A stretch of DNA of 64,000 nt from Luzula sylvatica (taxonomy: Eukaryota > Streptophyta > Magnoliopsida > Poales > Juncaceae): contig OX326961.1 of NCBI GenBank assembly GCA_946800325.1, positions 12,460,215 through 12,524,214 on the forward strand. Direction: 5' to 3'. Below the pieces are notes generated by a model. It worked only from the letters and a program-made list of their open reading frames with translations. It searched no databases and had not been told where the DNA came from. Position 1 is the stretch's first letter. The number at the start of each line of letters is the position of its first letter. Position numbers and translations under genes: made by a program. This document shows, one piece after another, positions 43,041-56,078 of the stretch.

Positions 43041-45060
43041 GTGACATGAACAAGACACTATTACTTGAATGGTTCTGAAAATTATAGGATGATACAAACA
43101 ATATAAATAATCAAGTCTATGAACACTGTGTGGTTATTTATATGATATTTGCAACGCTCCGGTTTCAATACAAATACAGGAAAGGGAGAAAAAGAAAAGA
43201 AAAAAATTTGGAAAAATCCTTGGTTAGAAAGAGACGTCATTAAATTATTAGACCATCTACTACGTCTCTGATTTTGCCACCACATCATATGTATCTTGAA
43301 TTATTAATTAATGACTTAATCAATAAAAAAAAAATATTTCATTAATAACTAATTAACATATAATTAACTTATTGGATTTATAATCAAAAACCCAGAAAAG
43401 AATTCTAGTGCCTTGTCAAATCCGAGAATTCAAATAACATAATTGGATTTATAATTAACTTTTGTATCATGGATACAAAGAAAATGTATTCTTTCGACGT
43501 ATTTTAGGTCCTTAATTTTATCAACGGAACCGTGAACTTAAATCACTGTTTTTAATACAAACTCGACTTGTAATGGTGATATTGTATATAGCCTACGAGC
43601 CTTGAAGCAACAACAACAAAAAAAAAAAAAATTAACATATAATTAAAAATACATATACATTAATAATTTTTAGTTAATATTCATTAACCATTGATAGAAT
43701 ATACTTTGGTTAATTATTTGGACAATTAACCACTAATCCATAATATAGAAAATAAGGTAAGAAAGCGAAGGGTTAAGAAATAAGAAATAGTTTCCCTTAA
43801 ATTATCCTCCTATCTTGAATACACATAATCAATGGCATCACATCACGGTACAAAAAGTTGAGAATATAGATGGAGACATTAAATGTATTGTAAAGATGAT
43901 CTGTCGTTACAGCTCAAAATTACTCAAGTCAACAAACAATAGTGAACCTACCACCAGGATCAGTTAAATGGAGATGGACAGCATCTAGAAACTGGCGGCT
44001 GGAAAAATTTGGAGACTCTCGGCCAAAAAAAATTGAAAAGTCTCATTTTTATTATATTTTAGCATTTAAAAAATAAAAATTATCTAAGTTTGTTCTCGTT
44101 CTAAATTATTTTAGTTCATAAAATAATAAAAAATTTAAAAAATAAAAAATAATTCTTTTTTAATGGGACATCGACTTGGACAAAATTCTAGTTAAAAAAA
44201 TATATAATGTATCTATGAAAAACTAAAATAAGGAATAATGAATAAATAAAAATGCATAAAATAACTAGACGATATTTAGACGGTAATAAATAACGGACGA
44301 TAAAAATTAGTTTTGAAGAATCAAATGTTAATGACTATACAGACAAAAATAAAAGAAGAATACATTCACGTCGTCAAAAACCAAGAAAAAATTCATTCAC
44401 AAGAAGCATGATTGAGTAGATAAACAACAAAATATTGGAAAAGTCAGTTTTTTTTTGGAAATAAACATGATCATCATGCAAATGATGAAAAAAATTAAAA
44501 TTTCATGTTTAATGGATTTCTTATTATGTACCTAATCACTACTAATTAAAGGAAAAATTTATTTTATTTACATGTGAATGTAGATTTCATGTTTTGATTA
44601 AAATACATGATCAAGTGCAAACATATTATTAAGTATTTTTTTATGTATCATGTACAACTCAATAATTTTGTGTGGACCTTCTGAATATGAGAGGCTCTCG
44701 GTTTAAGTCTAGTTGGCTTCGCTGTCGAACCGGTCCAGTCTAGTAACTTCACAAAGAAGAGTGCATACCAATTTGTCAACAGGTGTGTGCACATCACATA
44801 CTATGCACATATTTGAAAGATGATAGTAACTCCAAAGATAAAATCCTTCATATAATTTAACTCAATTAATTCAATTTTAATCAGGAACGGAATCTGGATG
44901 AAATAATAAGTAAAGCCAAAATGATAGGGGGACCAAGAGTAATTTAATAAAATTTTAACATATACTTACTGTAGTTATAATCTTGAACATCTCACCACAA
45001 ACTGTCGCGTGTGCAGTTTTTTTTTTTTTTTTTTGAGTTGTTTTTTCTTCTATTGCATTC
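43041..45060. other. AT-rich intergenic sequence, nothing recognised
   Basis: There are only short chance ORFs and poly-A/T runs. Repeated TTAATTAAC-type words near 43,300-43,740 hint at old MITE debris without clear ends. No gene, RNA gene or complete element is supported. Confidence 0.6.
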
Positions 45061-45070
45061 CAAATTATAT

Positions 45071-45386
45071 TCATATATGAAAAAAAATATATACTTGGTC
45101 CCCCAAACTCATCACAATATCCTTGATGATGTGACAAAGTGAATTGATTAACATTTATAATTGACTCAATTAAATGTTAATTGACACGTTTAATTGACAC
45201 ATCAATAAATTTATAATATGTTAATATTAGCAAATGTTAATTGACGTGTCAATTCAATTAAACGGTCAATTAAATCGTTAATTGAGTCAATTTATAATAC
45301 TAATCAACCTACTTAATCTTTTTTTGCCGCCTCATCAAGGATGTTATTTTTGTGTTATTGGAGGCTCCATATATAATTCCCGTATG
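45071..45386. mobile_element. Fold-back MITE with 9-10 bp target duplication
   Basis: Both arms share ATCCTTGATGA, TTGATTA and TATAAATTGACTCAATTAA-like text in inverted orientation, so the element folds into a long imperfect hairpin. It starts TCATATATGAA and its other end, reversed, reads TCATACGGGAA. It is flanked by AAATTATAT at 45,062-45,070 and 45,387-45,395. A 9-bp duplication fits non-autonomous Mutator-like elements; the family is inferred. Confidence 0.75.
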
Positions 45387-45396
45387 AAATTATATT

Positions 45397-45768
45397 GCAA
45401 TTGTTATTTTGTATGGTATAATTTACAATTGCGTTCTTTTTAAAAAAAAAATTGATATCTTTTTATGTTAATGGATTATATTTTAAATATATATTTTGAT
45501 TTTATGTGTATTATTCACGGTTTTTCTTTTATTTGTTTTTCAAACTTCAATTTTGTTTAAAGTATAACATGTTATAGTTTATTTATTTTGTGTGGATTTA
45601 TAATGATGAACCAATTTCATGAACCTTTATTAAATTATAATTCATTTATTGACATCAATATATTTGCAAACATATCATGATTATATTAATTCAGTAAACA
45701 CACCCGTGCAAATTATATTTAAACAAATTGTACAAAAGTATGTAAAAAAGCCGGACTATTGCTAGTAA
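45397..45768. other. AT-rich spacer
   Basis: Nothing is recognised between the two MITEs. Confidence 0.6.
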
Positions 45769-45777
45769 ATTATAAAA

Positions 45778-46049
45778 GGGAAATTATACCGTGCCCCTCA
45801 AACCCACTCCAACACCCTCGATCCGTACAATCCCACTCAATTAACAATTAATCCCCCACTTAATTAACCCAATCTCACTCGATTAACAGTTAATGAATAT
45901 TAATTATTAATGGTTAATCCACATGTACCTTAATTAAATACTAATTAATCACTAATCGAATTTATTTGGGTTAATTAAATTCGTCATTAACCACTAATCC
46001 CCCAGATCGAGGGTGTCGGGGGGAACCTGGGGGCACAGTAAATGACCTC
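45778..46049. mobile_element. Mutator-like MITE with perfect 9-bp target duplication
   Basis: The left end reads GGGAAATTATACCGTGCCCC; the right end, reversed, reads GAGGTCATTTACTGTGCCCC. Inward, both arms carry ACACCCTCGATC and TTAATTAA-type words. ATTATAAAA flanks it exactly at 45,769-45,777 and 46,050-46,058. It is 272 bp long with no coding capacity. Confidence 0.85.
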
Positions 46050-46058
46050 ATTATAAAA

Positions 46059-46944
46059 CTATATACAATTTTCATAACAGTATATAATTTCTTGGGGGAG
46101 TTTCAGCCTTCACCCCTCCGTCCTTGATTCTAACAGTATCCTTGATTCCAACAGCAGATAATCTCAAAAATAAAAGATGAATTATCATTATCAGACTATG
46201 CAAAAATAATGAAAAAAGTGTGCAACACATCATGGGCACTTGTCCTTACGTGGTGACGGTTTACACACGGATAGAAAAAGAAATTAATAATTAATATTTT
46301 ATATATTATATGTTAATGGTTACGATCAAGAGGGTGTGGTCGTCAAATCTGGGGGCTGGGTAAAATGGCTTCAACGTGAATATACTTGTATGATCTCATA
46401 TCTATATTGTGTAACATCAAACATCATGTACAAATTTGGACCTTCCCCGTGTCTTGATATTTTTGAGTTGAAATAAGCAACAAGCATCATAAAGAAAGAG
46501 AAATGAAGAACATTAACCTGTGCAAAAAGTGACTCTGGACTTATTAGTTCACACAAAATTTCCAGTTTTTTTAATTCAAGATGATTTAGTGTTGAGAAAG
46601 ATATCGGAAATCTACTATATACATGAGAGGAACTGAACTACTGAATTTAAAATTTTGATATTTCTGGAGTAACCAGTAACGGACCATTAGACCGTGAACC
46701 AAAACTTTGAGAGTAGTGACGTACATCTTCTAATACTATTTTTTAAGAAGTTTGATGACGTGAATATGAATAAATATTTTAAAAATTAATACATAAATAC
46801 ATGTTTTAACATATTTATGTATGATTTAATTATCTGAATTTATGATTGAACATCCAATTAATATATTAAATCATGAATTGATGTGTTAATTATTAGAGTG
46901 TTAATTCATATCCACGTCATTAAAATTATGATTGAACATCCAAT
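46059..46944. other. Intergenic AT-rich sequence with weak repeat debris
   Basis: GGGGGAGTTTCAGCC...TCCTTGATTC (46,094-46,130) and GATCAAGAGGGTGTGG...GGGTAAAATGGCTTC (46,325-46,370) look like loosely inverted MITE ends, but I find no target duplication. GATTGAACATCCAATTAA occurs at 46,844 and 46,930, next to the truncated left end of the following MITE. Confidence 0.45.
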
Positions 46945-47398
46945 TAACCGTATAGATATGTTTTATATCATTTAGATATGATGTAGAATAAATTTTATAC
47001 AATTTTGATTTTTGTATTTAACAAAACCGATAACATATTTTCACAACCGTCCATTTTGGTAAATTTATATATTTCCATGAAAGAAAACTCGAAACTTAGT
47101 AAAAATTCATCTTGAACATATCTATATGATTTAAAATACATCCAAACCAAAAAAATCGAATTTCAAAATTTATTTAATGATGATTCATGTTGTAACTATT
47201 TCCTACCGTTCAATTTTTTAAAGTATTATGATAAGTATGATAGCAGTTTTTATTTGTCATGAAATTGAATCTCCAACATTCTCAAATGATATAAATCATA
47301 TATATACGGTTAAAATTCGATTTTAATATTTAGATTTAGTGAAATAAGTGTTGTTGGCCGACGTTGGCCAAACAAGAGTGTTGGCCATTGATCCTATC

Positions 47399-47400
<2 letters not shown>
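46945..47400 (+). mobile_element. Family-E MITE copy 1, left end missing
   Basis: This copy aligns with the complete copies at 50,443 and 51,328. It starts at TAACCGTATAGATATG, about 90 bp inside the family's left end, and continues to a complete right end with GTTGGCCGACGTTGGCC and GTGTTGGCCATTGATCC. A (TA)n tract follows directly. It is non-coding. Confidence 0.8.

Positions 47401-47489
<89 letters not shown>
47401..47489. repeat. (TA)n microsatellite
   Basis: About 89 bp of pure TA repeat separate a family-E MITE from a family-G MITE. Confidence 0.97.

Positions 47490-48074
<585 letters not shown>

Positions 48075-48123
<49 letters not shown>
48075..48123. repeat. (TA)n microsatellite
   Basis: About 48 bp of TA repeat lie between the F element and the large fold-back element. 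Confidence 0.97.
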
Positions 48124-48125
<2 letters not shown>

Positions 48126-50431
48126 AAATTTTTTAGATGTAACCAAGTTTTTAAAATTTATACCCGAAATAACCAAGTTTTGAACATAATTCTCAAAATG
48201 TCTTTTGCGGGGTATCATTCAGCGCCTTTTTTAAATAGCGGGGAACCATTCAGCGCCTTTGTTTACCGAGTAATTAAGGCAGTTAAATAAAGGCGCTGAA
48301 TGAAACAGCGCCATATTCACAGATATTTAACAAAAAAATTTATTCCACTCCAAGATGTACCCGCCGAATTCTCCATTATTTAGTTATTACGTTCAATTAT
48401 ATTGATAATTAAGATATATAATTAAATATTCAGTAAAATTTATTCAAATTTATGAATTTTAATGAATATTAATTATGTATTAAATTAACAGCTAATATGT
48501 AATGGTTATTATTTTAATTAAAAATACGAATCAAAATTATCCAAATTTTATCATAACATTCCTATATTATAATTAGTATATTTAATTAAAATGATAATCA
48601 GTACATGTTAGCTGTTAACTTAATCCATAATTAATAATTATTCGAATTCATAAATTGGAATAAATTTTACTGAATATTTAATTATATATCTTAATTATCA
48701 ATATAATTGAACGTAATAACTAAATAATGGAGAATTCGGCGGGTACATCTTGGAGTTGAATAAAATTTTTAAATCTTATTTTCAAACCGTGTGTCAGTGT
48801 GTGATTTTAAAAAAAGAAAAAAATTAAACCCCTCCAAAGTGTACACGCCGAATTCTCCATTATTTAGTTATTACGTTCAATTATATTGATAATTAAGATA
48901 TATAATTAAATATTCAGTAAAATTTATTCAAATTTATGAATTCGAACAATTATTAATTATGGATTAAGTTAACAGCTAACATGTACTGGTTATCATTTTA
49001 ATTAAATAGACGAATCGAAATTATCCAAATTTTACCATAACTACTCTATGTCATAATTAGTATATTTAATTAAAATAATAACTAGTACATGTTAGCTGTT
49101 AACTTAATATATAATTAATAATTGTTCGAATTCATAAATTTGAATAAATTTTACTGAATATTTAATTATATATCTTAATTATCAATATAATTGAACGTAA
49201 TAACTAAATAATGGAGAATTCGGCAGGTACATCTTGGAGTTGAATAATTTTTTTAAATCTTATTTTCAAACCGTGTGTCAGTGCGTGATATTAAAAAAAG
49301 AAAAAATTAAACCCTCCAAAGTGTACACGCCGAATTCTCCATTATTTAGTTATTACGTTCAATTATATTGATAATTAAGATATATAATTAAATATTCAGT
49401 AAAATTTATTCAAATTTATGAATTCGAACAATTATTAATTATGGATTAAGTTAACAGCTAACATGTACTGGTTATCATTTTAATTAAATAGACGAATCGA
49501 AATTATCCAAATTTTACCATAACTACCTTATGTCATAATTAGTATATTTAATTAAAATAACAACTAGTACATGTTAGCTATTAACTTAGTATATAATTAA
49601 TAATTGTTCGAATTCATAAATTTGAATAAATTTTACTGAATATTTAATTATATATCTTAATTATCAATATAATTGAACGTAATAACTAAATAATGGAGAA
49701 TTCGGCGTGTACAATTTGGAGGGGTTTAATTTTTTTACATATTTTTTCCACATGGTCACGTGTGTATGTCAGATATTAAAAATAAAAAAATTAATTTTCT
49801 CCAAAATGTACCCGCCGAATTCTCCATTATTTAGTTATTACGTTCAATTATATTGATAATTAAGATATATAATTAAATATTCAGTAAAATTTATTCAAAT
49901 TTATGAATTCGAACAATTATTAATTACATATTAAGTTAACAGCTAACATGTACTGGTTATAATTTTAATTAAATATATTAATTATAACATATAAATGTTA
50001 TGATAAAATTTGGATAATTTCGATTCGAATATTTAATTAAAATAATAACCATTACATATTAGCTGTTAACTTAATACATAATTAATATTCATTCAAATTC
50101 ATAAATTTGTATAAATTTTACTGAATATTTAATTGTATATCTTAATTATCAATAGAATTGAACGTAATAACTAAATAATGGAGAATTCGGCGGGTACATC
50201 TTGGAGTGGAATAATTTTTTTTTTTAAAATATCTGTGAAATGGCGCTGTTTCATTCGGCGCCTTTATCTAACTCCCTTAATTACTTCCGTAAACAAAGGC
50301 GCTGAATGGTTCCCCGCTTTTTAAAAAAGGTGCTGAATGGCACCCCGCAAAAGACATTTTGAGAATTATGTTCAAAACTTGGTTATTTCGGGTATAAAGT
50401 TTAAAAACTTGGTTACATCTAAAAAATTTCC
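48124..50431. mobile_element. 2.3-kb fold-back element H with four palindromic units
   Basis: Terminal inverted repeats of ~215 bp start GGAAATTTTTTAGATGTAAC on each side and include CCAAGTTTT, TTTTGCGGGGT, GGCGCTGAATG and AACAGCGCCAT. Between them lie four units of ~415 bp (48,348-48,761; 48,825-49,243; 49,306-49,727; 49,795-50,210). Each is itself nearly palindromic, running from CCGCCGAATTCTCCATTATT to its reverse complement. Spacers with AAACCGTGTGTCAGTG occur twice. The left half of unit 1 matches the reversed right half of unit 4 best, which suggests that a simple fold-back grew by internal duplication. TA tracts flank both ends. No transposase is present. Short ORFs in the two TIRs are mirror copies and probably non-coding. 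Confidence 0.85.
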
Positions 50432-50442
50432 ATATATATATT
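50432..50442. repeat. Short TA tract
   Basis: ATATATATA remains between the H and E elements, the residue of a shared TA target. Confidence 0.8.
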
Positions 50443-50978
50443 GGGCTAGGTTCAATGGCCAACACTCTTGTGTGGCCAACGCGGCCAACAACGTTTATTT
50501 CTCAAAATCTAAATGGCAAAATGAAATTGTAACCGTATAGATATGATTTAAATCATCTAGATAGGTCGTAGAATAAATTTTGCATCATTTTCATTTTCCT
50601 ATCTAACAAAATTGATAACGTATTTTCACCACCGTCCATTTCAATATTTTTTTTATTTTTCATGAAGGAAAACTCGGAACGAAGTAAAATTCAATCCTAG
50701 GCCTATCTATATAGTTTAAAATAAATCCAATGCAAAAAAATCGAATTTTGAAATTTGTTTTATGGCGAATCATGTCGTAAATATTATGGACCGTCAATAT
50801 CTTTATATATCATGATGGATATGATAACAAAAATAATTTTCCATGAAATTGAATCTATAGCATACTCAAGTGATATAGATCATATCTATGTGGTTGGAAT
50901 TTTATTTTCATTTATAAATTTTGAGAAATATACGTTGTTGGCCGCGTTGGCTACACATGAGTGTTGGCCATTGAACCT

Positions 50979-50981
<3 letters not shown>
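50443..50981. mobile_element. Family-E MITE copy 2, complete
   Basis: Terminal inverted repeats of ~110 bp: the left reads TAGGTTCAATGGCCAACACT, then GGCCAACGCGGCCAACAACG; the right, reversed, is the same apart from scattered changes. The ~540-bp body is AT-rich and non-coding and aligns with copies at 46,945 and 51,328. A TA tract lies on both sides. It resembles in organisation the rice Micron MITEs, which sit inside (TA)n; relatedness is not shown. Confidence 0.85.

Positions 50982-51062
<81 letters not shown>
50982..51062. repeat. (TA)n followed by a T-run
   Basis: About 45 bp of TA repeat continue into ~36 consecutive T before the next MITE. Confidence 0.95.
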
Positions 51063-51065
<3 letters not shown>

Positions 51066-51308
51066 AAGAAGAATCCAAAATAAGAATCCATGCGTGCAAA
51101 ATATACTGATGAAACTAGCAAAATATACTATTCAAAATAGCAAAATATACTATTGATTCAATATGTTAACATAGTTAAAATTGACAATAAAATAATACAT
51201 TTTCAATAGTATATTTTGATAAATACAAGAATATATTTTGCTAATTTCAATAGTATATTTTGGTCTTTGAATTTTTTTTTGAATTTTTTTTATAAATTCT
51301 TGTTAGCA
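51063..51308 (+). mobile_element. Family-F MITE copy 2
   Basis: It aligns along its length with 47,817-48,074 in the same orientation. It has GCTAAGAAGAATCC at the left and TTCTTGTTAGCA at the right, which are imperfect inverted ends. A T-run and (TA)n flank it. Non-coding. Confidence 0.78.
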
Positions 51309-51327
51309 TATATATATATATATATAT
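51309..51327. repeat. (TA)n microsatellite
   Basis: About 19 bp of TA repeat. Confidence 0.9.
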
Positions 51328-52022
<695 letters not shown>

Positions 52023-52290
52023 TATTTCTTACGAATGACACTTGGCAAAATTATTAGTAGTATCGATATTGTTTTGTAATAATCAAATTGGAAATCCGAA
52101 CCAACAAAGAGGTGTGGGCAAGTTAGTTAATGGAGAGCGGGTTCGGACGACGAGCCTCGGCGGTATTGGGTAAGCGAAGATCGGTGAGGGATTTGGATGA
52201 GTTTAGGAGGGGAGGGGGGTGAAGACGGCTAGGATTAGCCTCCACCCTCAAGCTTGCTTCACTTATTTCTCTTTTTCTAGCTCCTAATTT
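52023..52290. other. Short GC-richer stretch of unknown origin
   Basis: 52,130-52,260 is distinctly richer in G and C than its surroundings (GACGACGAGCCTCGGCGG, GGGAGGGGGGTGAAGACGG). A 62-codon minus-strand frame spans it but shows no domain I recognise. It may be a fragment of a captured gene or element. Confidence 0.3.
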
Positions 52291-52296
52291 TTTATA

Positions 52297-52556
52297 GGGG
52301 AGTTCTATCATACACCCTTTTACAAGAGTATTTTGGGTATTTTAATAATTAATTATATTTGTAAAAGGGTGTATCATAAAATTTATTTTTTATGGAGATT
52401 TTTGTTTAAATGAACAACAAAAATTCCAATTTAGTTAAACATTAATTGATAAATATATTTGATATCTTACCTTAAATATTCATAAATGGATAATTACTCC
52501 AAATATCCTTGAAAAGGAGTGTATGATAAGGAAATGGGTGCATGATAGAAACCCCC
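52297..52556. mobile_element. MITE with GGGGAGTTCTATCAT termini
   Basis: The left end reads GGGGAGTTCTATCATACACC; the right end, reversed, reads GGGGGTTTCTATCATGCACC. An inner fold-back repeats TACACCCTTTTAC in inverted orientation. T-rich flanks ending TTTTTTATA on both sides are compatible with a slipped ~9-bp target duplication. It shares its terminal motif with the element at 56,648. Confidence 0.72.
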
Positions 52557-53094
52557 TTTTTTTTATACTCACTTAAAATAATCCAATTGAAGACTTTTTT
52601 TTCTTTTATCATCTCTTTCACCAAATAACTTCACCAACCTTTATTACTTTTTCATCTCTGATGTTGAGGTTGTTTAGCATTTAAACTTGCAAACCGTAAA
52701 AGTAAAAGTTTTTTCGAGATTGGTTCTTGATATTGTATTTGAATGTATTTAATAGTTTTTTGGTATTAAATATTACAGGATTGACATAGAATATATTAAA
52801 AATTTGTTATTGTGAAAATATGTTATAAATTAAATATTTATTATATTCGGTTATTTATTTATATGTATGATTTATTTATTTCGATTTCAAATTTAATTTT
52901 TTTTTTCAAGTTATTGATATGATATATGTTTGGCAAATATCCGAAAGTATTCAATAAATATATGTTATTATTTTCAATAAAATATTTAAACACACCACGT
53001 GAAGTATTCGATACGTAATTGAAAATGTTGTACGTATATCGATTTCCGACATGATATCCGACACAATCACGACTCGATTTTTAAAATATCCCAA
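52557..53094. other. AT-rich intergenic sequence, nothing recognised
   Basis: No ORF, RNA gene or complete repeat can be supported. Confidence 0.6.
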
Positions 53095-53450
53095 CATAAA
53101 TGTATAAATAACAACAAATCTTTTATCCATAATATAGAAATTTTTACAAATAACAAATTTTTACATATCTTTAATCCATATTACCGAAAAAATATAATTC
53201 GCAACATATTATTTCCAGAATATAGAAAAAAAATATAAAAAATAGTAAAAAATATAATTAACAACATTGAATTAATTCATAGTATGAAAAAGATATAATA
53301 ATATGGTACAAATAACATCACATATTTAATCCCAAATAAAAAAATAATTAAATATTTATAAAAAATATAAATAACAACATATCGTTAACTCATAATACAA
53401 AAAATATAAATAACAACATATTTTGATTAATAATTTAGAAAAAAATATTA
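53095..53450. repeat. Degenerate tandem repeat, period about 50 bp
   Basis: AAATAACAACATAT-like words recur near 53,103, 53,155, 53,205, 53,255, 53,307, 53,365 and 53,405, each followed by a TTTAATCCATAATA-like segment and an A-rich run. There are about seven weakly conserved copies. Confidence 0.55.
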
Positions 53451-53709
53451 ATAATATTAATAATACATAAGATATGACGAAAATAAACCAATCAGTGAGC
53501 TCTGGATACCGCTATCGTGAGGTGAAAAGGAATCGGTCAATAAACAACTACGGAATACATCTCATTTCAACCGTTTGAGTTCTTCATTTTCTCGTTTACA
53601 TTTATGCAGGCCAACACATCATCACAAACGTGTCGTGGAACGAGCAAGAGAAGAAATGAGACTAATTTTAATATTACAGGAAGTCAAATTATTGCAATTA
53701 AGACCAGAC

Positions 53710-53815
53710 AAAGCTGTGAAAGTATCTCTATTATATTAAGACGACTTGCACTTAATCTCGAAAACAAGAATCTCACATCTTAAAGACAACTCGTCCACAA
53801 TCATAACAAAAACAA
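53710..53815 (+). promoter_or_regulatory. Promoter block of F-box/PP2 gene 2
   Basis: AAAGCTGTGAAAGTATCTCT and TATATTAA (53,733-53,740) lie about 100 bp upstream of the ATG, a normal TATA position. The block is shared with gene 1. Confidence 0.6.
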
Positions 53816-53833
53816 AGAAAAAACGAGCTGGCA

Positions 53834-55934
53834 ATGGAAGTCACAACCAGCTCCGGTGACGATCACAACGCCAATTCTCAGGTTTATTTTCATTTTTTCC
53901 TCTGTATCTTGATTAATGGTCGCTAGTTTGAATGCCCTACCTTAATTTTTGGTTCTCAATTGAATAAATGTAGGACTATATTTCTCAACTGCCTCAAGAT
54001 TGCCTGAGTAACGTGATAGCATTGACATCTGCGCAAGATGCATGTAGATCCTCGATTGTTTCTGCGGCCTTTAAGGCGGCAGCTGATGAAGACTACGTTT
54101 GGGAGCAATTTATGCCTCCGGATCTGCCGTCCATTTTGGAGCGGGCTGAGATGGATGGACTATTGTCACTGCCGTCCATGAAGAAGGAACTTTACCTCCA
54201 CCTATGCAATCGCGGGATTCTAATTGACGGCGGTACGAAGGTATGTTTTGCATTTTTCATATATTTGTTCATATGCATGCTACGTGATATGCGAATGTAA
54301 TATCTAAATGGCATGAGATATTTGGGCGATGTCGCGCAATAGGAAGTTGTAGATAGTTTTTATAACCCGTATTGATTTTATCAAATATCAATAAGAAATA
54401 TATATATTATTTGAGAAATTATTTTTGATGAAATTGAATTGTAACATGCTCAAATATTATTATTAGGGGTGTCAATGGGACGGATATTGTCCGAACCGAC
54501 CCAACCTTATCCGAAGAAATATCCGGATTCGAAAAAAAATATCCAGATCCGGATAGAACCGGATCCGGAACCATGTCCGTTTTTACAGGTATGGATCCGG
54601 ATCTAGGAGCTAGTTTTTTGATGGATCCGGATATGGATCCGGATACTATCCAGATCCAAATAAAATTTATAAAAGGATAACCGTTTTGTTGAAATCATGA
54701 TTAAAATCATAATAATACCTAATAAACAATACCTATATTTTAATTTATAATAATACTTAATAATCAATACTATATATATTTTTAAATTACAAAATAATCA
54801 AGACTTGAATTCTAAAAATATTATTATATAATTATATCATAGTACCGTTTTTATATCCGAATAGGATCCGTATCCGCCGATAATATCTGAACCGTATACG
54901 TATCCGTTTAATATCCGAACCGTGTCCGGATCCGGATAATACCGTATCCGGATCCGTATCCGAAAAAAAATAAGGATATGGATTTGGTATGACCACTATC
55001 CGAACAGTTCACACCCCTAATTACTACATATTACATCTATGCAGTTGAAATTAATTTTACATGTATAGATTGTGAGATATAATCTAGTTGACCACGTTGG
55101 TCATGCAATAGTGTTGGTTATTGATCCTAGTCATAATTTTATTATTGAGAACAATAACTGAAAATACTAATAAATCGCACCCAAAACTCTATGAATTGAA
55201 CTGACACTGATACATCATAATTTTAAAACATAGTAAGATAATTTCAATATCACTAATTCGCAAGCACCGATTAAAATTAAATTATTTGTCTATCTTCTTT
55301 TCTAACATTTTGGGACAAAAAAAGAGTTTTAGATTGGATGGGGCAAGCGGAGCAAAGATATATTTTATGTCTGCAAGAGCTCTATCGATATCAGGGGGTG
55401 ACAAACCGCAATACTGGCGATGGGTTTCTCATAAAAATTCAAGGTACTAATCTACATATGTATTTACTTATTTTAGTTAAAGTGAATACTATACGAAATT
55501 TTCTCTTATGTTTTATTAATTGAAGGTTTCCCGAAGTGACCGAGTTGTTGCTTGTTTGTTGGTTAGAAGTATGTGCAAAATTTGCATGTAAGGAACTCAC
55601 TCCCGAAACAAACTATGCAGCATACTTGGTATTTAAAATAACAAACGACTCGCATGGTCTCGATAATCCAATGTTCGAAGGAGTTTTGTCGGTCGGCGCT
55701 TACGAGTCGAAAGAAATAGTATCCTTAAAACCAAGCACAAGGAGAGGTTTTCAAAATATGAGGCTTCCTCGAACGAGAATAGACGGGTGGATGGAGATGA
55801 AACTCGGAGAGTTTTACAATGATAACTCGGAGAATGACGAGGTGGTGATGAAATTGTTGGAGGTTAAAATGCTTGGCGAAAAAAGTGGGATTATTGTAGA
55901 AGGTATTGAAATACGACCGGAATCGTCAAATTAG
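53834..55934 (+). CDS. F-box protein with PP2 domain, gene 2 (four exons)
   Basis: Exons are 53,834-53,881, 53,974-54,240, 55,325-55,443 and 55,526-55,934, with GT-AG introns and an open 280-aa product. The F-box is in exon 2 (ISQLPQDCLSNVIALTSAQD, VWEQFMPPD). The PP2 domain spans exons 3-4 (SFRLDGASGAKIYFMSAR, ALSISGGDKPQYWRW, DGWMEMKLGEF, IIVEGIEIRPE). It is a close paralogue of gene 1; exon 1 encodes eight more residues (SSGDDHNA region). A role as SCF substrate receptor with a lectin-like PP2 domain is family knowledge; the target is unknown. Intron 2 has grown to 1,084 bp, against 241 bp in gene 1, through nested MITE insertions. The frame is intact, so it is probably functional. Confidence 0.9.
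54422..55133 (+). mobile_element. Family-E MITE copy 4, decayed and interrupted
   Basis: The left part (GATGAAATTGAATTG...ATGCTCAAATAT) and the right part from 55,020 (TTGACCACGTTGGTCATG, GTGTTGGTTATTGATCC) align with consecutive stretches of the family-E right half. A hAT-like MITE splits them. The copy is much more diverged than those at 46,945-51,864. Confidence 0.65.
54464..55019. mobile_element. hAT-like MITE nested in intron 2 of gene 2
   Basis: The left end is TAGGGGTGTCAA; the right end, reversed, is TAGGGGTGTGAAC. The subterminal regions are packed with GGATCCGGAT-type words in inverted arrangement. The flanking 8-mers ATTATTAT and ATTACTAC agree at six of eight positions, an aged 8-bp duplication as expected of hAT elements. 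Non-coding, 556 bp. Confidence 0.8.
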
Positions 55935-56078
55935 TGATTGAAAATTTATGTTTGGTTAATGATTGAATGATTTGTCTGTTTCTCGTGTGATCATGCTTGC
56001 CCGAAACTTGATTAATGTAAATCAAAAATTTTACTTTGCCCCCCGATTTCACTACCATACTCTCTATATCCTAATTAA

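Noticed and set aside
43082..46556. Three minus-strand frames of 60-68 codons in the intergenic region
   Set aside because: AT-rich, low complexity, no domain, and one overlaps a MITE.
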